Shown: in pieces, positions 52,974 through 63,960 of the stretch
Numbering within the stretch: the first letter of the stretch is position 1
Layout: each line of letters begins with the position of its first letter
NCBI GenBank assembly: GCA_026770025.1
Contig: JAMXDE010000011.1
Location: 682,001 to 746,000, forward strand
Origin: Craspedostauros australis
Lineage: Eukaryota > Bacillariophyta > Bacillariophyceae > Mastogloiales > Achnanthaceae
Direction: 5' to 3'
Length of the DNA stretch: 64,000 bases
The notes under the pieces: model-generated
Databases searched by the model: none
Told to the model about the DNA's origin: nothing
What the model saw: only the letters and a program-made list of their open reading frames with translations
Program-made: the position numbers and the translations under genes

Positions 52974-54167
52974 ATGTCTGGTCGCAAGGCAGTCGGAAGA
53001 GGTCAGATGACGCGGGGGGCCAACTCCGGTCCCGCCATCATGCTGATGCCACCGCACATCCGCGAGACCTTCGTGCCCAATCCACCGCTCAAATCCATCG
53101 CCCCGGTTCAACCCAAACGCAAGCACAAGTGGTCGGGCATGTTCCAATACCTCAAGCACTTTGAAAAGACGGAGCCACCGAAGCGCAAGATACAGCCGAC
53201 GCCGCACGTCACGAAGCAGATGAAGCTGAAGCAGAAGGAGGAGGATCTGCAGAACGAAGTCAAGCCCAAGGTGGAGGAGTATCGCAAGGAGCAGAAGGAG
53301 TTCGGCGGAGAGTATCGGGGCATGAACTGCTACAATACACTCTTCGTGGGACGTTTGGCGTACGAGGTGACGGAACGAAAGCTGCTGCGAGAGATGGAGA
53401 CCTTCGGACACGTCAAGGATCTGGAACTCGTTATGGACAAGGAGGGCAAATCCAAGGGGTACGCCTTCGTGGAATACGAGAATGAGGACGACATGAAGCG
53501 CGCCTACCGAGCAGCGGACGGCATGAAGATCGAAGGTCGAGCGATCGTTGTCGATGTCGAGCGAGGTCACACGGTACCGACCTGGCTGCCGCGCAGGCTG
53601 GGAGGTGGACTTGGTGGAACCAGGTGAGTAGTTTTACATCACATCCATGTTTTGCCATACCGTGCTATGATGTGCTGCGCGGTTCTGCATCATATTGCGC
53701 GCCAATCCAAGGATGCCTCATTATGCTGTGTCTGCTTGAGTTCAATGCTATCACGCATTGCAACACTACGTTTGCCAATTCGTCAGGAACTCACAAATTG
53801 CTGTTTCAATCATCCATTCATTCGTGCATGCACGTATATTTTCGCCACTTCCTAATCCTATGTATGATGCAGATTGGGTGGCAACGACAAGAATGTGACA
53901 CTGCCAGGTCGTTTCAATCCATCACGACCTGGTCCTGCTGACGGTGGTCCTCCTGGCGGCATGATGGACAGTCATCATGGGGGCATGGGCCGTGGCGGTG
54001 GCGGTCCGCCAAGCGGATACGGTGGATTCGGCAGCGGGCCTGGCGGATACGGACCAAGTGGCGGCGGTGGTCGGGGAGATGGTGGCGGCAGAAAGCGTTT
54101 CCACCGCGATCGTGATCGGAGTCCAAGTCCAGGGCGTGGTAGGTACGCTCCAAGGGCGCGGTACTGA
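52974..54167 (+). CDS. SNRNP70: U1 small nuclear ribonucleoprotein 70 kDa (U1-70K)
   Basis: Core U1 snRNP protein that binds stem-loop I of U1 snRNA during 5' splice-site recognition. Exon 1 (52974-53623, phase 2) and exon 2 (53873-54167) encode 314 residues. The N-terminal U1-70K region (PPHIRETFVPNPPLKSIAPV, then a long charged helix) is followed by an RRM at about 118-200 with RNP2 NTLFVGRL and RNP1 SKGYAFVEY. The signature DVERGHTVPTWLPRRLGGGLGGTR ends exon 1. Exon 2 is a Gly-rich tail (GGFGSGPGGYGPSGGGGRG) with a short RD/RS end (RFHRDRDRSPSPGRGR). The tail is much shorter than the human RS domain. The join restores Arg at the exon border. Confidence 0.95.
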
Positions 54168-55446
54168 TTCGTACGGTACGTGCATTCCTATGTAGGTACT
54201 GGGCTTTGAGAAGCCTCTATCATTTGCACATCGAATTTCGAGCCTTGCTACTGTCCGCGCCATACTAGCACGAAGGTCCAAGTGTCACTGTCATGAAACA
54301 GGCCACATGACATCATGCACCATGAGAGTGCAGAAGCTCTTAGAACATCACAGCATCCAACATGGTAAGATTCAGCGCTTGCTGCAACGGGGCGACGCAG
54401 CCCAACTTCACGCAACTTTGCTGCGTCGGACCTCTTCAGCCACCCACCCAGAAATGGTCGACGGGTGGAGCATTCAATCAAACAAGAACTATTCTAAACA
54501 AAACGAAAGGCTAAGTATGCAAAAATTGGTAAAGTATCCGAGGCCAAGATGAATGCTGCCTGGTGCGTTTGGTCCCGTCCTGAATTGTGGTCAAACATAA
54601 TCTCTACGAATGTGACGGAGTGATATGATGCGCTGTGCTGAATGTGTCAGCAGTCTGCGACACCGTGGTGGTGACCATCACCAGCATTTGACTGCGCTGG
54701 TTCCGTGCGCAACCGAGTCGTCAGAACCACTTCCAATTCAAAAAGCAATCCGATTCTATTCATCGTCTTCCTCCATATCCTGCATGGTCTCGACAGCATT
54801 ATCGACGCAAGACCACACGCGATCCGCGTCGTGTTCGGTCAGGACGCTGATGCAGGGATGGGTACAGTATCATACCATACATATTCGTGAGTGTGTTGGG
54901 CAATGGCTCGTGGCATGGTGAGTGCGATTTCCAGCGGTATCAGTTGCATGGATGTTTGGATTGGTTTGCATGTAGCATGGTACAGGCAAGTTTTCGAGAT
55001 TATGCAACATCGATCACAGACATCCCCATGTACATCATGGTGGCCAAAGGCCAGCTCGCAAGGGGTGATTCAAGAGGATGGCATCACAATCAGAGCAAGT
55101 AGCAATTCATTGAATGGGAGTACGATCTACTAGTACTCTGGACAAAAAGCTCATTCAATGCCCACTCATTCAATAGCCATGCCGAAGCGATCTGAAGCAA
55201 TGGAGTACGTACTTGTGAAACCTGAGGTTTGGTCCGGTATCGCAGAGTGTGAAATCGGGGAATTGAATCAGAGATGTTTCCCATTCAAAATGAAATAGCA
55301 AAATACTCGTAGACGAGGCAGGCGATCAGAGAGAGAGAGAGAGTACTGGTTGTGTCAGTGGATTTCGATCGAGTCGCTGTGCAAGGCATTCACACACTCG
55401 ACTGTTGCACACAGTACCATACTGGTATTCCATATGCCTCGCCCAC
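54168..55446. other. Convergent intergenic region
   Basis: About 1.3 kb between U1-70K and the minus-strand ferredoxin gene. A GA tract covers 55331-55344 and a TACTCGTA octamer 55304-55311. No credible gene. Confidence 0.45.
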
Positions 55447-55923
55447 TCACACGCGTTGTTCAAACTCCAAAGGCGTCATGCCTTCGAGCGACACGCTCCC
55501 TTCAAAATCGCTGTGCTCCACGGCCACGCACGGTGCGAACTGACAGGCGCCAAGGCATGGCCCCTCCTCGACCTGCACGGATGGCGCTCGACCTTCCTGA
55601 ATCCGACTGTACATCGCACCGAAGGTTGACAAGGAATCCATGTTGAGGACCTTCCGTTTCTTGGCGCACGTTGTCGACATGCAGGTGATGACCTTGAACT
55701 TCTCGGCGACCTGCGGGTCCAGTTCCTCCTTGTGTTGCTCTTGTTGTGCTTGGCTGGCAAGGAGTCTGCTTGTGTCGCATCGAAGTGAACCACGTCTCGG
55801 AGGCTGATGCTGTTGATTGGGGGTGACCCCGAAGGCCTGGACTTGTTGTTGCTGCTGTTTCGGCCGAACGCACAGCACCAAAAGCATCAGCCAGGTTGCC
55901 ACGGCGGAACTTGTTCGAACCAT
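55447..55923 (-). CDS. Plastid thioredoxin-like [2Fe-2S] ferredoxin
   Basis: Single exon, 158 residues. The leader has a hydrophobic core (VATWLMLLVLCV), a Gln run and then VQAF, giving a plausible plastid junction (Ala30/Phe31). The mature part (about 75-145) has the cluster pattern of the thioredoxin-like ferredoxin family: Cys81-x4-Cys86 in TCMSTTCAKKR, and Cys123-x3-Cys127 in EGPCLGACQFAP. This arrangement is shared with the NuoE-type subunits of complex I and hydrogenases and with small stand-alone ferredoxins. Electron donor and acceptor are unknown. The Gln run between the hydrophobic core and the Phe is unusual for a signal peptide. It is divergent from the Prp5-like gene over 675 bases. 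Confidence 0.83.
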   Translation of the reverse strand: MVRTSSAVATWLMLLVLCVRPKQQQQQVQAFGVTPNQQHQPPRRGSLRCDTSRLLASQAQQEQHKEELDPQVAEKFKVITCMSTTCAKKRKVLNMDSLSTFGAMYSRIQEGRAPSVQVEEGPCLGACQFAPCVAVEHSDFEGSVSLEGMTPLEFEQRV

Positions 55924-56598
55924 CTTGCACAGTTCCTTTATTCTGAACGGTTTTGAATGTCAGTGGCGCTGTTATGCTTGGAGTGCGGTTGTGCGCTTCA
56001 ACTTCCTCCGCATCTCTCTCCTTGCTGTTGCTGTTGCATCATCTGCATTGTTGGACGAGTTGGGGATAGTGCGGGTGTGTTGGTTCGTAAGTATGTGCGA
56101 GAACATTGGCGCCAACTCATTCTGTTCCGTGTTGCCCACGCTCACGTTTCTTCTTCGTTTCTTGTCACCAAGACAAATGAATGAATTTAGATATACTATA
56201 TTAAAGATATCATGTATTCAATTAGACAATGTGTGAGAGATATCAGCACTCCAATCGCATAGTATTCGTGTATTCGAGTCACCTGATGCCAACCAGCCAA
56301 ACACAAAATGGTGCGAAACAGAAAATCGCAAACCGTAACACAAACCGAAACAGGATCCTCGCCTCCCGAAACACAAAATGATGGGCGGATCGTGATCGAT
56401 AACCACCACATGCCACAATCACCCATCGGCGATCTTCGCCACAGGCAGTACACGAGCATATTATAATAATACTCTACATTGATCCAAGCTGCGAGCACAA
56501 GGACAAGAAATATAGAGGATAATAATATTACATTCAACTCCAATTGGCCTCAACGGGTGTATCGGTGTTAATCCTAACATCATTGAGCTGAATAGAGC
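55924..56598. other. Divergent promoter region
   Basis: 675 bases between the ferredoxin and Prp5-like start codons. An A/T-rich section (56450-56550) includes TATAATAATACTC-like sequence about 100 bases before the helicase start. No ORF of interest. Confidence 0.45.
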
Positions 56599-59500
56599 AT
56601 GCCGACCCCATCGCAGGACGGCAACGCCGCAGCCATTGCGGCCGAGAAGAAGAGAAAGCGATTGGAGGCATGGAAACGAAAGCGCGAGAAGTCGGCAGGC
56701 GTGAAGCCAGCGCCGGCGCCAGCTCCCGCTGTCAAGGTGTCTCTCTCGTTGGGTGGCAAGTCGTCAATCTCTCAGAAGAAAAAGAAAAAGAAGAAAAAGG
56801 GCGATGCCTTTGGAACGAATGACAAGAAGACGGCATCAGGCATCAATCCATTCGGTGCCGACGACGCGGATGGAGACGATGGTGGCGAGGGAAGGAAGAG
56901 CCGTCTATCGGTCGGTCTTGCATCATTCGACATGGAACCACCGGCACAGACGAAACCGGCCAAGAAGAAGCGACGAAGGCGTGGGTGGGATTCTGGCACA
57001 AAGAAATCCGCCGATCCAACTCCTGCTCCAGCTCCAGTGCCGCAGGGCGACGATGCGCTGGATGCCTTCATGCAAGAGTTGGAGGCTGGCGCTCATGGCA
57101 ACGTCACTTCCCAGGTCGGATCAGCGCGACCGGCTTCTTCCTCGAAACATAACGACAACGGCAATAGCATGGAGGTTGATGGTGGCGAGGTGAGTTCTTT
57201 GTTAGCGGTCAAGAGACTCGGATGATTGCATTTCCTATGCGCTCTGCTTGGTGCCACTCTACTCGAATATTCGCTTGCATTGATTCGCGTTCTGATCAAA
57301 CTCCCATGTCCTCCTGTTTGTACTTTGTTCGACAACCATCATCTCACACCTTACCCAATGGCGTTTTCCATCGTTATATCCGCCCATGATCCATCGCTTC
57401 ATCCATCTATTCACCTAATTGGAAACACATGCATTGCCAGACTGGAGTAAGCGAAGAAGAAGAGGAGAAGCAACGCAGGGCATTCATCGAAGCGCTTAAA
57501 TCTGCAGCACCAACTCCAACAACAGCAGCAGCAGCAGCAACAGCGCCATCATCGTCGATGTCGACAGCGGGGTCCACAGGCGAGGCAGAACAACCGCAGC
57601 TGGCCGCAGAGGTGCGCAACGAAAAGCAACGTCGCGGAGAACGGCTCAAAGCGTTGGAACGCGAAGCCGAACAGGCGCGCAATTCCGCCAAGGCAGCAGC
57701 CGCATCCGAATTCGGGCGCATGTTCAACGACGTGGAAGATGGTATCATGGAGGAGGCGGAACAGAAATTGGACGCCGCGAAGGCGGCACCGGATGCGTTG
57801 CAGGTGCTGGCAGAGCTCAACAAGAAGAAGGAGCTCAAGGCTGTGGACCATTCCACGATCGATTACATACCCTTCAAGAAGAATCTGTACATCATGCCAA
57901 GGAGTCTGGCGAGCTTGTCCAACAATCAGGTCACCAATATTCGAGGCAAGATGAAGATCCGCGTGCGAGGACAGGGCGTCCCAGCACCAGTGTCATCGTT
58001 TGAACAATGCGGACTGTCCGAACGCATCGTGCAGTTGCTGAACAAGCAGGAGATCAGCCAACCGTATCCCGTGCAAGCGCAGTGCATTCCTTGCATCTTG
58101 GCGGGACGTGATACCATCGGCATTGCCAAGACGGGCAGTGGAAAGACGCTGGCCTACCTGCTCCCCATGCTGCGTCACATCGCAGATCAACCAAAGCTGG
58201 CAAGCAACGAGTCAGGCCCTGTTGGATTGATCTTGGCTCCAGCACGCGAGCTGGCGTACCAGATCAACTTGGTTAGCAAATCGTACACGAAACATCTGGG
58301 ATTGAAGTAAGTTCTACGTGCATGCTTTTTTCTCTGTCGAAGGCATCGTACTTGCTTGCTCGCTACATTTCTATGGCTTGTGTCCTTTTTTCCAAAAACT
58401 CACCCTTGCGTTCCCTACTCGTACATTCCTCTGCTCCTCACCGCGTCGACTACCATTCATTGTTTCTCATTCTGTACCTCTCTACTCGCACACATTTTGG
58501 CATCTTCCCATATTCCACCATGCTCTGCAACGATGGTACAAATCTCAGAACGACTGCTGTGTACGGTGGTGCCGCAGTCGCAGAACAAATCTCCGATCTG
58601 AAGCGCGGCGTGCATGTTTGTGTAGCAACCCCCGGTCGGCTGATTGACATTCTCACCATGCAGGCCGGCAAGTTGCTTTCGCTGCACCGCGTCACATACG
58701 TCGTCATGGACGAAGCTGATCGAATGTACGATATGGGTTTCGCACCGCAGATCACAGCCATCCTGGCAGCCGTGCGTCCCGATCGTCAGACCGTGTTGTT
58801 CTCTGCCACCTTCCCCAAGGCGGTCGAAACGTTGGCCCGCAAGTCCCTGAAATTCCCGGTCGAAGTGATCGTCGGTGGCCGATCCGTGGCGTCCGACAGT
58901 ATCACGCAGCATGCCGAGTTGGTGGAGGAGGGTGACAAGTTCCTGCGGTTGCTGCAATTGCTTGGAGAGCACGTGGATGATGCGAAGAAGGCGCTGGTGT
59001 TTGTGGACACGCAGGTTCGCGCCGACAGCCTGTTCGAGCAGCTGCTCGGCCATGGATATCCGTCATTGTCGCTGCATGGTGGAAAAGATCAGGAGGATCG
59101 TGATTCCACCATCTCCGATTTCAAGCGCAAGGATGGACCTGGCGTGCTGGTGGCGACGAGCGTGGCCGGGCGTGGATTGGACGTCCCGTCGATCGGCACA
59201 GTCATTAACTACTCGTGCCCGAATCACTTGGAGGACTACGTGCACCGCGTGGGTCGAACAGGGCGCGCGGGACGCAAGGGCACGAGCTACACGTTTGTGA
59301 ATTCGGCGGAAGAAGCCAAGTACTCGCCCAACATTGTGCGCGCCCTGAGCGAGGCGGGGCAGGCCGACAACATCGATGCAGAGCTGCTGAAGCTGTCGGA
59401 GGAGTTCAAGGAGAAGGTGAAGAAGGGCGAGGCCAAATGGGCCAGCTCTGGCTTCAAGGGCAAGGGATACACGTACGACTCATCGGAGATGAACGAAGCG

Positions 59501-60223
59501 CAGAGGGCGATTCACATGGAGAAGCGGCAAGCACTGATCGAAGCTGGATTGCTGGATCCGGAAGACGAAGAAGATCCAATGGGTGCCGCAGACGGACCCG
59601 GAGGTTCCAATGCGAACGCCGGTGGCACGAACAAGGTGAACAGCGTGGACGAGGCCAACGCCATGATCGCCAAGGCCCTGGAATCGGAGAACGGCGACAA
59701 GGATGCGAAGAAGGAGGCGAAGAAGGCCCTGGGATTGCAGACGGAGATCACTGCCAAGATGCTGGCGTTGCCCGGAATGAAGGACATGCTCCTGAAACGC
59801 GCCGGCGTCGTGAAGGACGCCGATGCCAAGGCAAACAGCGCGAACCACAACGGCGAGCACGGCGGTGGCTTCGCCGGCAGCAGCAAGTCGAGCCGTCCGG
59901 TGCGCATGGGCAACAACCACTTCCTGGTGGAGTACGAGATCAACGACTACCCGCGCGAGGCACGGTGGAAGGTGACGCAGAAGGAGACGACGTCGCGGCT
60001 GCAGGATGAGTTCCAAACGGCCGTGACATTGAAGGGCGAGTACTTCGCACCGAACCGGCAGCCCGGCAAACGCGAGCGCAAGCTGTACCTGCATCTGGAG
60101 GCCACGAGCGAGCTGATCCTGAAGAACTGCGTCGCGGAGATCCACCGGCTGCTGAATGAGGAGACGCTGCGGGTTTCGGCGCGCAGTGGTGGCGGCAGTC
60201 ACAAGTACAACGTGTTGGGATAA
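56599..60223 (+). CDS. DDX46: DDX46/Prp5-like DEAD-box RNA helicase
   Basis: Spliceosomal ATPase that remodels U2 snRNP during branch-site recognition. Three exons, 56599-57189 (phase 0), 57441-58306 (phase 2) and 58549-60223, encode 1043 residues. The N-terminus is basic (KKRKRLEAWKRKREK) with a Lys run near residue 60-68 and the family motif ALDAFMQELE. Helicase motifs: Q motif region QPYPVQAQCIPC, I AKTGSGKT (Lys432), Ia PARELAYQ, II DEAD (Asp540), III SAT, V ARGLDVPSI-like TSVAGRGLD, and VI HRVGRTGR. The C-terminal region with KLYLHLEATSELILKNCVAEIHRLLNEE is a KH-like segment conserved in DDX46. The exon 2/3 join restores LGLK-TTAVYGGAAV. The start context and length fit the family. Confidence 0.94.
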
Positions 60224-61350
60224 CAAGTTGGGATGAGTGGTGCATGGTGTTTGGTATCCATGCTCATACAAAACATTCGGCGTGCACAGTAGAAGTGGGC
60301 GAGTACCATGCGTACGTACGCTCCGCACTTGAGGATAGTACATAAGACAGCAGATACACGCTGCTCTACTCTAGTCTGCATTTGGACGGTATGGAGCATG
60401 TCCATCAAAGCAAATACAAGCAATCCAACATGGTGAGAGCAGAGTTGCCGAAGTTCGGCGAGTTGAGATTGAACAAGAAACGAGCGCATTCTCTTGTCTT
60501 GATCGTAGCCTTCCACGATACTGATTCGTCCGAACAGAGTGAGTATTCGACGAGCTAAAATGGCTGCGCGGACGACGCATGTACGAGGTCCAATCGTGAC
60601 TGGTCGGTCACAACGAGTCACAACACGACAGAAAGTCTCCACCGAAAAAGATCCACGGTGCGTTGGTGACTGGAAGCGAACAGGTACTCCTCCCGCCAAC
60701 ACGCGAGGATTGGTGACGAATGGTGAAGGCACGATGTGATTCAGCCGTGGCGGCGAAGGCTCGGCAAGGAGGACAGAAGCGGACATCGCAAACAAGACAA
60801 AAGAGGACTACCACTCTTGCGGGTTATCACACCTCTCCCTGTCTCTGTGTGTGCAACGAGGCATCGCATCGTGCGCAGAGGCCAACCAGTCCGCCACTTG
60901 AGCTGCCTACATCCTCGTACTTGCCAATCCATCCATCCATCCATCCAACCAACCATCGGCAAGCACAGCAACAGCCTCCACAACCTCCGAGTGACCTCCG
61001 ACTGCTGCTTCACTTTGGTGAGTGGATCAGACCGACCTTCGTGCAACTGCTGCCAGTTCTCATTTCCTGTCACGCACAAGAAACCGCCCCAATCTTCGAG
61101 ATCCCTGCCTTGAGCCGTTTGGAGGCACTTCCCACCTGCGCAGGTCACTTCATCATCAACGGCTCGTCGAGACCCAGCGCTATTGCATAGCAACAACCAA
61201 TAGAGGCAAGGAGTCATCCACAACTGACAACCAACCAGATCACACCAGACCAGATCAGACTAGATTAACTCTCTAGACCACAGCTAGACCATAACCAGAG
61301 CATAACCACAACATAAAGCAACATAAAGCAACATCACGCAACATAACACA
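60224..61350. other. Intergenic region
   Basis: About 1.1 kb between two plus-strand genes. A CATC tetranucleotide run lies at 60926-60953. The last 140 bases are A/C-rich with repeated CAGATCA and ACATAAAGCA units, typical of the downstream gene's leader. Confidence 0.5.
60926..60953. repeat. CATC tetranucleotide repeat
   Basis: About five CATC units followed by CAACCAACC, in the presumed promoter of the acidic/basic protein gene. Confidence 0.7.
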
Positions 61351-62979
61351 ATGGCGGAGGAACAGGCCGACGACGCGCCGCGCGGAGTCCGCTTCCACGG
61401 ACGCGTGCAGTTCAAAACGATCCGCCACATCAAGGACTTCACGGACGGCGAGATCCGCGGCAGCTACTACCGCAAGAAGGACTACGCCAGGATGTCCGAC
61501 GAGGTCGGTCACATCACGGAGATAGTGGCCAACGACGAGAGCGCGTTGAACTCCATCTGCACGCGCGGCCTCGAGCATCTCATCGACGAGACCATCGCCG
61601 ATTACCGCGCCGAGAAGATGATCCAGTCCGTCGACGCGGTGCTGGACGAGCAGGACGATCAGATGGATGAGGATATTTACGATCCCGACATCATAGCGCA
61701 CATTTACGCGGAGATCGCGGCGCCCCTGCTGCAGGAGGCACACCTGGTTGCCCTCAAGGACGAGGAGGATGCGCGGCAGGCCGCGGTCGAGATCGATCAG
61801 GCCGCCAAGGAAGGTCGCACCACCAGGGACGACGAGGATGGCTACGACGCCATGATGGAGGTCGACGACGACGACGAAGACGAGGACTACGAAGACGAGG
61901 AGGTGGATGAAGATGAAGATGAAGATGAAGACGATGACATGGAAGACGAAGATGACGAGGACTTCACGGAGGAACCGGAGGAGTCCACGGAAAATGATGA
62001 CATCGAGGAAGAGATCGTCAGCGACGCAGAGCCATCCGAGCAATCGACCGAATCTATGATTGAGCAACGCCAGCTTCAGCACCACCACCAACAACAACAG
62101 CAGCAGCAGCAGCAGGTCTATGACGATGACGAAGATTTTGATGATGAGGAGAACGATCAACCCATCACAATGGCTCCACCGCAACCAGAGGCGTTCTCTG
62201 CACCAGCCGGCGCTCACGACACAGCCGAGGTGGAGGAGGAGGCGGTCGAAGAATCGCAGCCAGAACCAGTTCCACCACAGTCACTGCCAGAGCCACAGCC
62301 GCAGGCGCAAGCGCAACCAGAGCCAGCATCACAACCTGCGGAGAAAGCACCAAAGAAGAAGGCCAAAAAGGACAAGGCCAGCAAACCGAAGAAGGACAAG
62401 AAGAAGGCTTCCAAATCGACCAAATCCAAGGACTCCAAGCCACCTTCCAAACCAAAATCCACACCAAAGCCACCGCCGCTTCCCAAGGACGACGTCGAGG
62501 ACGAGCCGGAGCCGACGGAGAACTCGGTGGAGGAACCCGAAGAATCGCAGGAGGAATTCATGGACCTCAAGTTCGATTCCGACGACGAGGCGGAGGACGG
62601 CGTCCTGCGAAAGGAGTTCAACAAGATGCGCACGCCCAACAAATCGGCAGCCTACGAATCCGCCCAGCAGCGCGTCCGCGCCAAGCGAAAGGAAGGCGGC
62701 CAGCGCCGCAAGCGCGAACGCAAGCAGCGTGGCGGAGCTTCCGAATTCTCACCGCTGGCGCGACGTCACGATGGAAGCTTCACGTTCCGAAACAATGACT
62801 TGGAGTTGGTCAAAACGGTGCAGAAGAAGGAACGCCAGGACAAGGTCAAGTCGTCATTATTCGCCTTCCTGGACGACGATGATTACGCCCTGCCACCCAA
62901 GGGCGCCAAGAAGAAGCCAAAGCGCGGCAAGCTGATGAAGAAGAAGGCAGGGGCAGCATCCAAGACCGCGAATCAGTGA
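61351..62979 (+). CDS. Highly charged protein with diatom-type N-terminal domain
   Basis: Single exon, 542 residues. Residues 12-145 form a helical domain: VRFHGRVQFKTIRHIKDF, GEIRGSYYRKKDY, ICTRGLEHLI, then AVLDEQDDQMDEDIYDPDIIAHIYAE. This order (VRF strand, Tyr-Tyr/Trp-Tyr plus Lys-Lys-x-Asp, Arg-Gly-Leu-Glu, and AVLxEQ) resembles, as I recall, a common uncharacterised domain of diatom proteins. It is followed by an extreme acidic stretch (about 165-235), a His/Gln run (about 245-255), a Lys/Pro-rich region and a basic C-terminus (RKRERKQRGG; KKKPKRGKLMKKK). The C-terminal third from LKFDSDDEAEDGVLRKEFNKM looks conserved too. Acidic/basic blocks of this kind occur in histone chaperones and nucleolar proteins, but no specific function can be assigned. 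Confidence 0.8.
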   Translation: MAEEQADDAPRGVRFHGRVQFKTIRHIKDFTDGEIRGSYYRKKDYARMSDEVGHITEIVANDESALNSICTRGLEHLIDETIADYRAEKMIQSVDAVLDEQDDQMDEDIYDPDIIAHIYAEIAAPLLQEAHLVALKDEEDARQAAVEIDQAAKEGRTTRDDEDGYDAMMEVDDDDEDEDYEDEEVDEDEDEDEDDDMEDEDDEDFTEEPEESTENDDIEEEIVSDAEPSEQSTESMIEQRQLQHHHQQQQQQQQQVYDDDEDFDDEENDQPITMAPPQPEAFSAPAGAHDTAEVEEEAVEESQPEPVPPQSLPEPQPQAQAQPEPASQPAEKAPKKKAKKDKASKPKKDKKKASKSTKSKDSKPPSKPKSTPKPPPLPKDDVEDEPEPTENSVEEPEESQEEFMDLKFDSDDEAEDGVLRKEFNKMRTPNKSAAYESAQQRVRAKRKEGGQRRKRERKQRGGASEFSPLARRHDGSFTFRNNDLELVKTVQKKERQDKVKSSLFAFLDDDDYALPPKGAKKKPKRGKLMKKKAGAASKTANQ

Positions 62980-63500
62980 TGGCCATCCATTGATCCTGCA
63001 GGTAGCATCTTCTCGTCACTTGCGACGTCACTTCTACCGTCGACATCCTCACTGCTGTTAACACGGCATTCACCTCGCACAGACATGGCGGCCGTCAGGC
63101 TTGTGGAACGAGAGGGAGGAAAGTTCGGAAGGCGTTGTACCATACAAGAGATAAAACGAGGAATGATGGCAGCTTCTGAATGCTGCCTGCTGCCGTGAGA
63201 AGAACACATGCCATGGGTCTTGGGTTGTGTTGTTACCAAATATTAAAATTCCAATATTTCAATCACTCCGACTGCATGAATTGTTGGTACACGTGAAGAG
63301 AGCCTTGCTCATTGATGGTACGATGGCACCCGTGCGTTTGACATTATGTTTCTGTCCCCATGCTGATTGCATTCTGTACCAGCGCTGGAGCAGTGTGCCT
63401 TTGCAGAGTCGTACTCGTTGGCATTGCATGAACGTGCTGGAAGAGCCAACCGTCGACCAAAACAAGGCAACGGCACAACCTTTCGTGGAAACAAGACCAA
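62980..63500. other. Convergent 3' intergenic region
   Basis: About 520 bases between the acidic/basic protein gene and the minus-strand gene at the right edge. Nothing recognisable. Confidence 0.4.
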
Positions 63501-63888
63501 TCATACAATGACATTCTCCGACACAGTCGCCGCATGCTTCGGATCTGGATTGCTGGTCTTTCGATCCAACGCTTTCAGCCTGGCCTGCCTCGCATCTGCC
63601 GCCGATGTTGCATTGGGACGCTTCGATGCCGAACCCAACGTCCTGCCCGGTCCTGTTGGAAACACCGATCCTGGTGGTTGCTGCTGTGCGCCGGTCGACG
63701 ACGATATCGACGATGTCAGCGCCAGCGAATGGTCCTCAGCATCCGCGCCGATATTGCCCCAGACCGAGCTCCCCAACGATTCCTGCGCCACGATCCATCC
63801 CTTCTGCCGCACGAAGTAGGACAGCTGGTTATCTTCGTATCGTTTCAATGTGGACGGCTCCGGCAAGTACCGATCGAGGTATCCCTTT
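63501..63888 (-). CDS. Last exon of a gene cut by the right edge
   Basis: The frame runs from a likely acceptor (CATCGCAG before 63888) to TGA and encodes about 128 residues. It starts KGYLDRYLPEPSTLKRYEDNQ and continues LSYFVRQKGWIVAQESLG. No in-frame ATG lies between the acceptor and the edge, so upstream exons must be outside. The C-terminal part contains VFPTGPGRTLGSAS followed by a charged helix ADARQARLKALDRK. The F-x2-GxGxxLG pattern resembles the SHP box that binds p97/Cdc48, but this is weak. I do not recognise the family. Confidence 0.5.
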
Positions 63889-63908
63889 CTGCGATGTGGA
63901 ATTGGCAA

Positions 63909-63960
63909 CGGTTGGCATGGTGGTGTGATATGTGGTGTGATATGTGATGTGATGGAGGGT
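63909..63960. repeat. TGTGATATGTGG-type imperfect tandem repeat
   Basis: Imperfect repeats of GGTGTGATAT/GTGATGTGA just upstream of the presumed acceptor of the right-edge gene; on its transcript this is a CA/TC-rich stretch that could serve as polypyrimidine tract. Confidence 0.5.

Noticed and set aside
58322-58548. Second helicase gene start at 58322
   Set aside because: The sequence before 58549 is intron: the preceding exon ends in a phase 2 GTAAGT donor and CTCAG at 58544-58548 is the matching acceptor.
61273-62217. Very hydrophobic antisense ORF suggesting a membrane protein
   Set aside because: It is the reverse complement of Asp/Glu codons, which read as Ile/Val/Leu/Phe. The acidic protein on the sense strand explains it.
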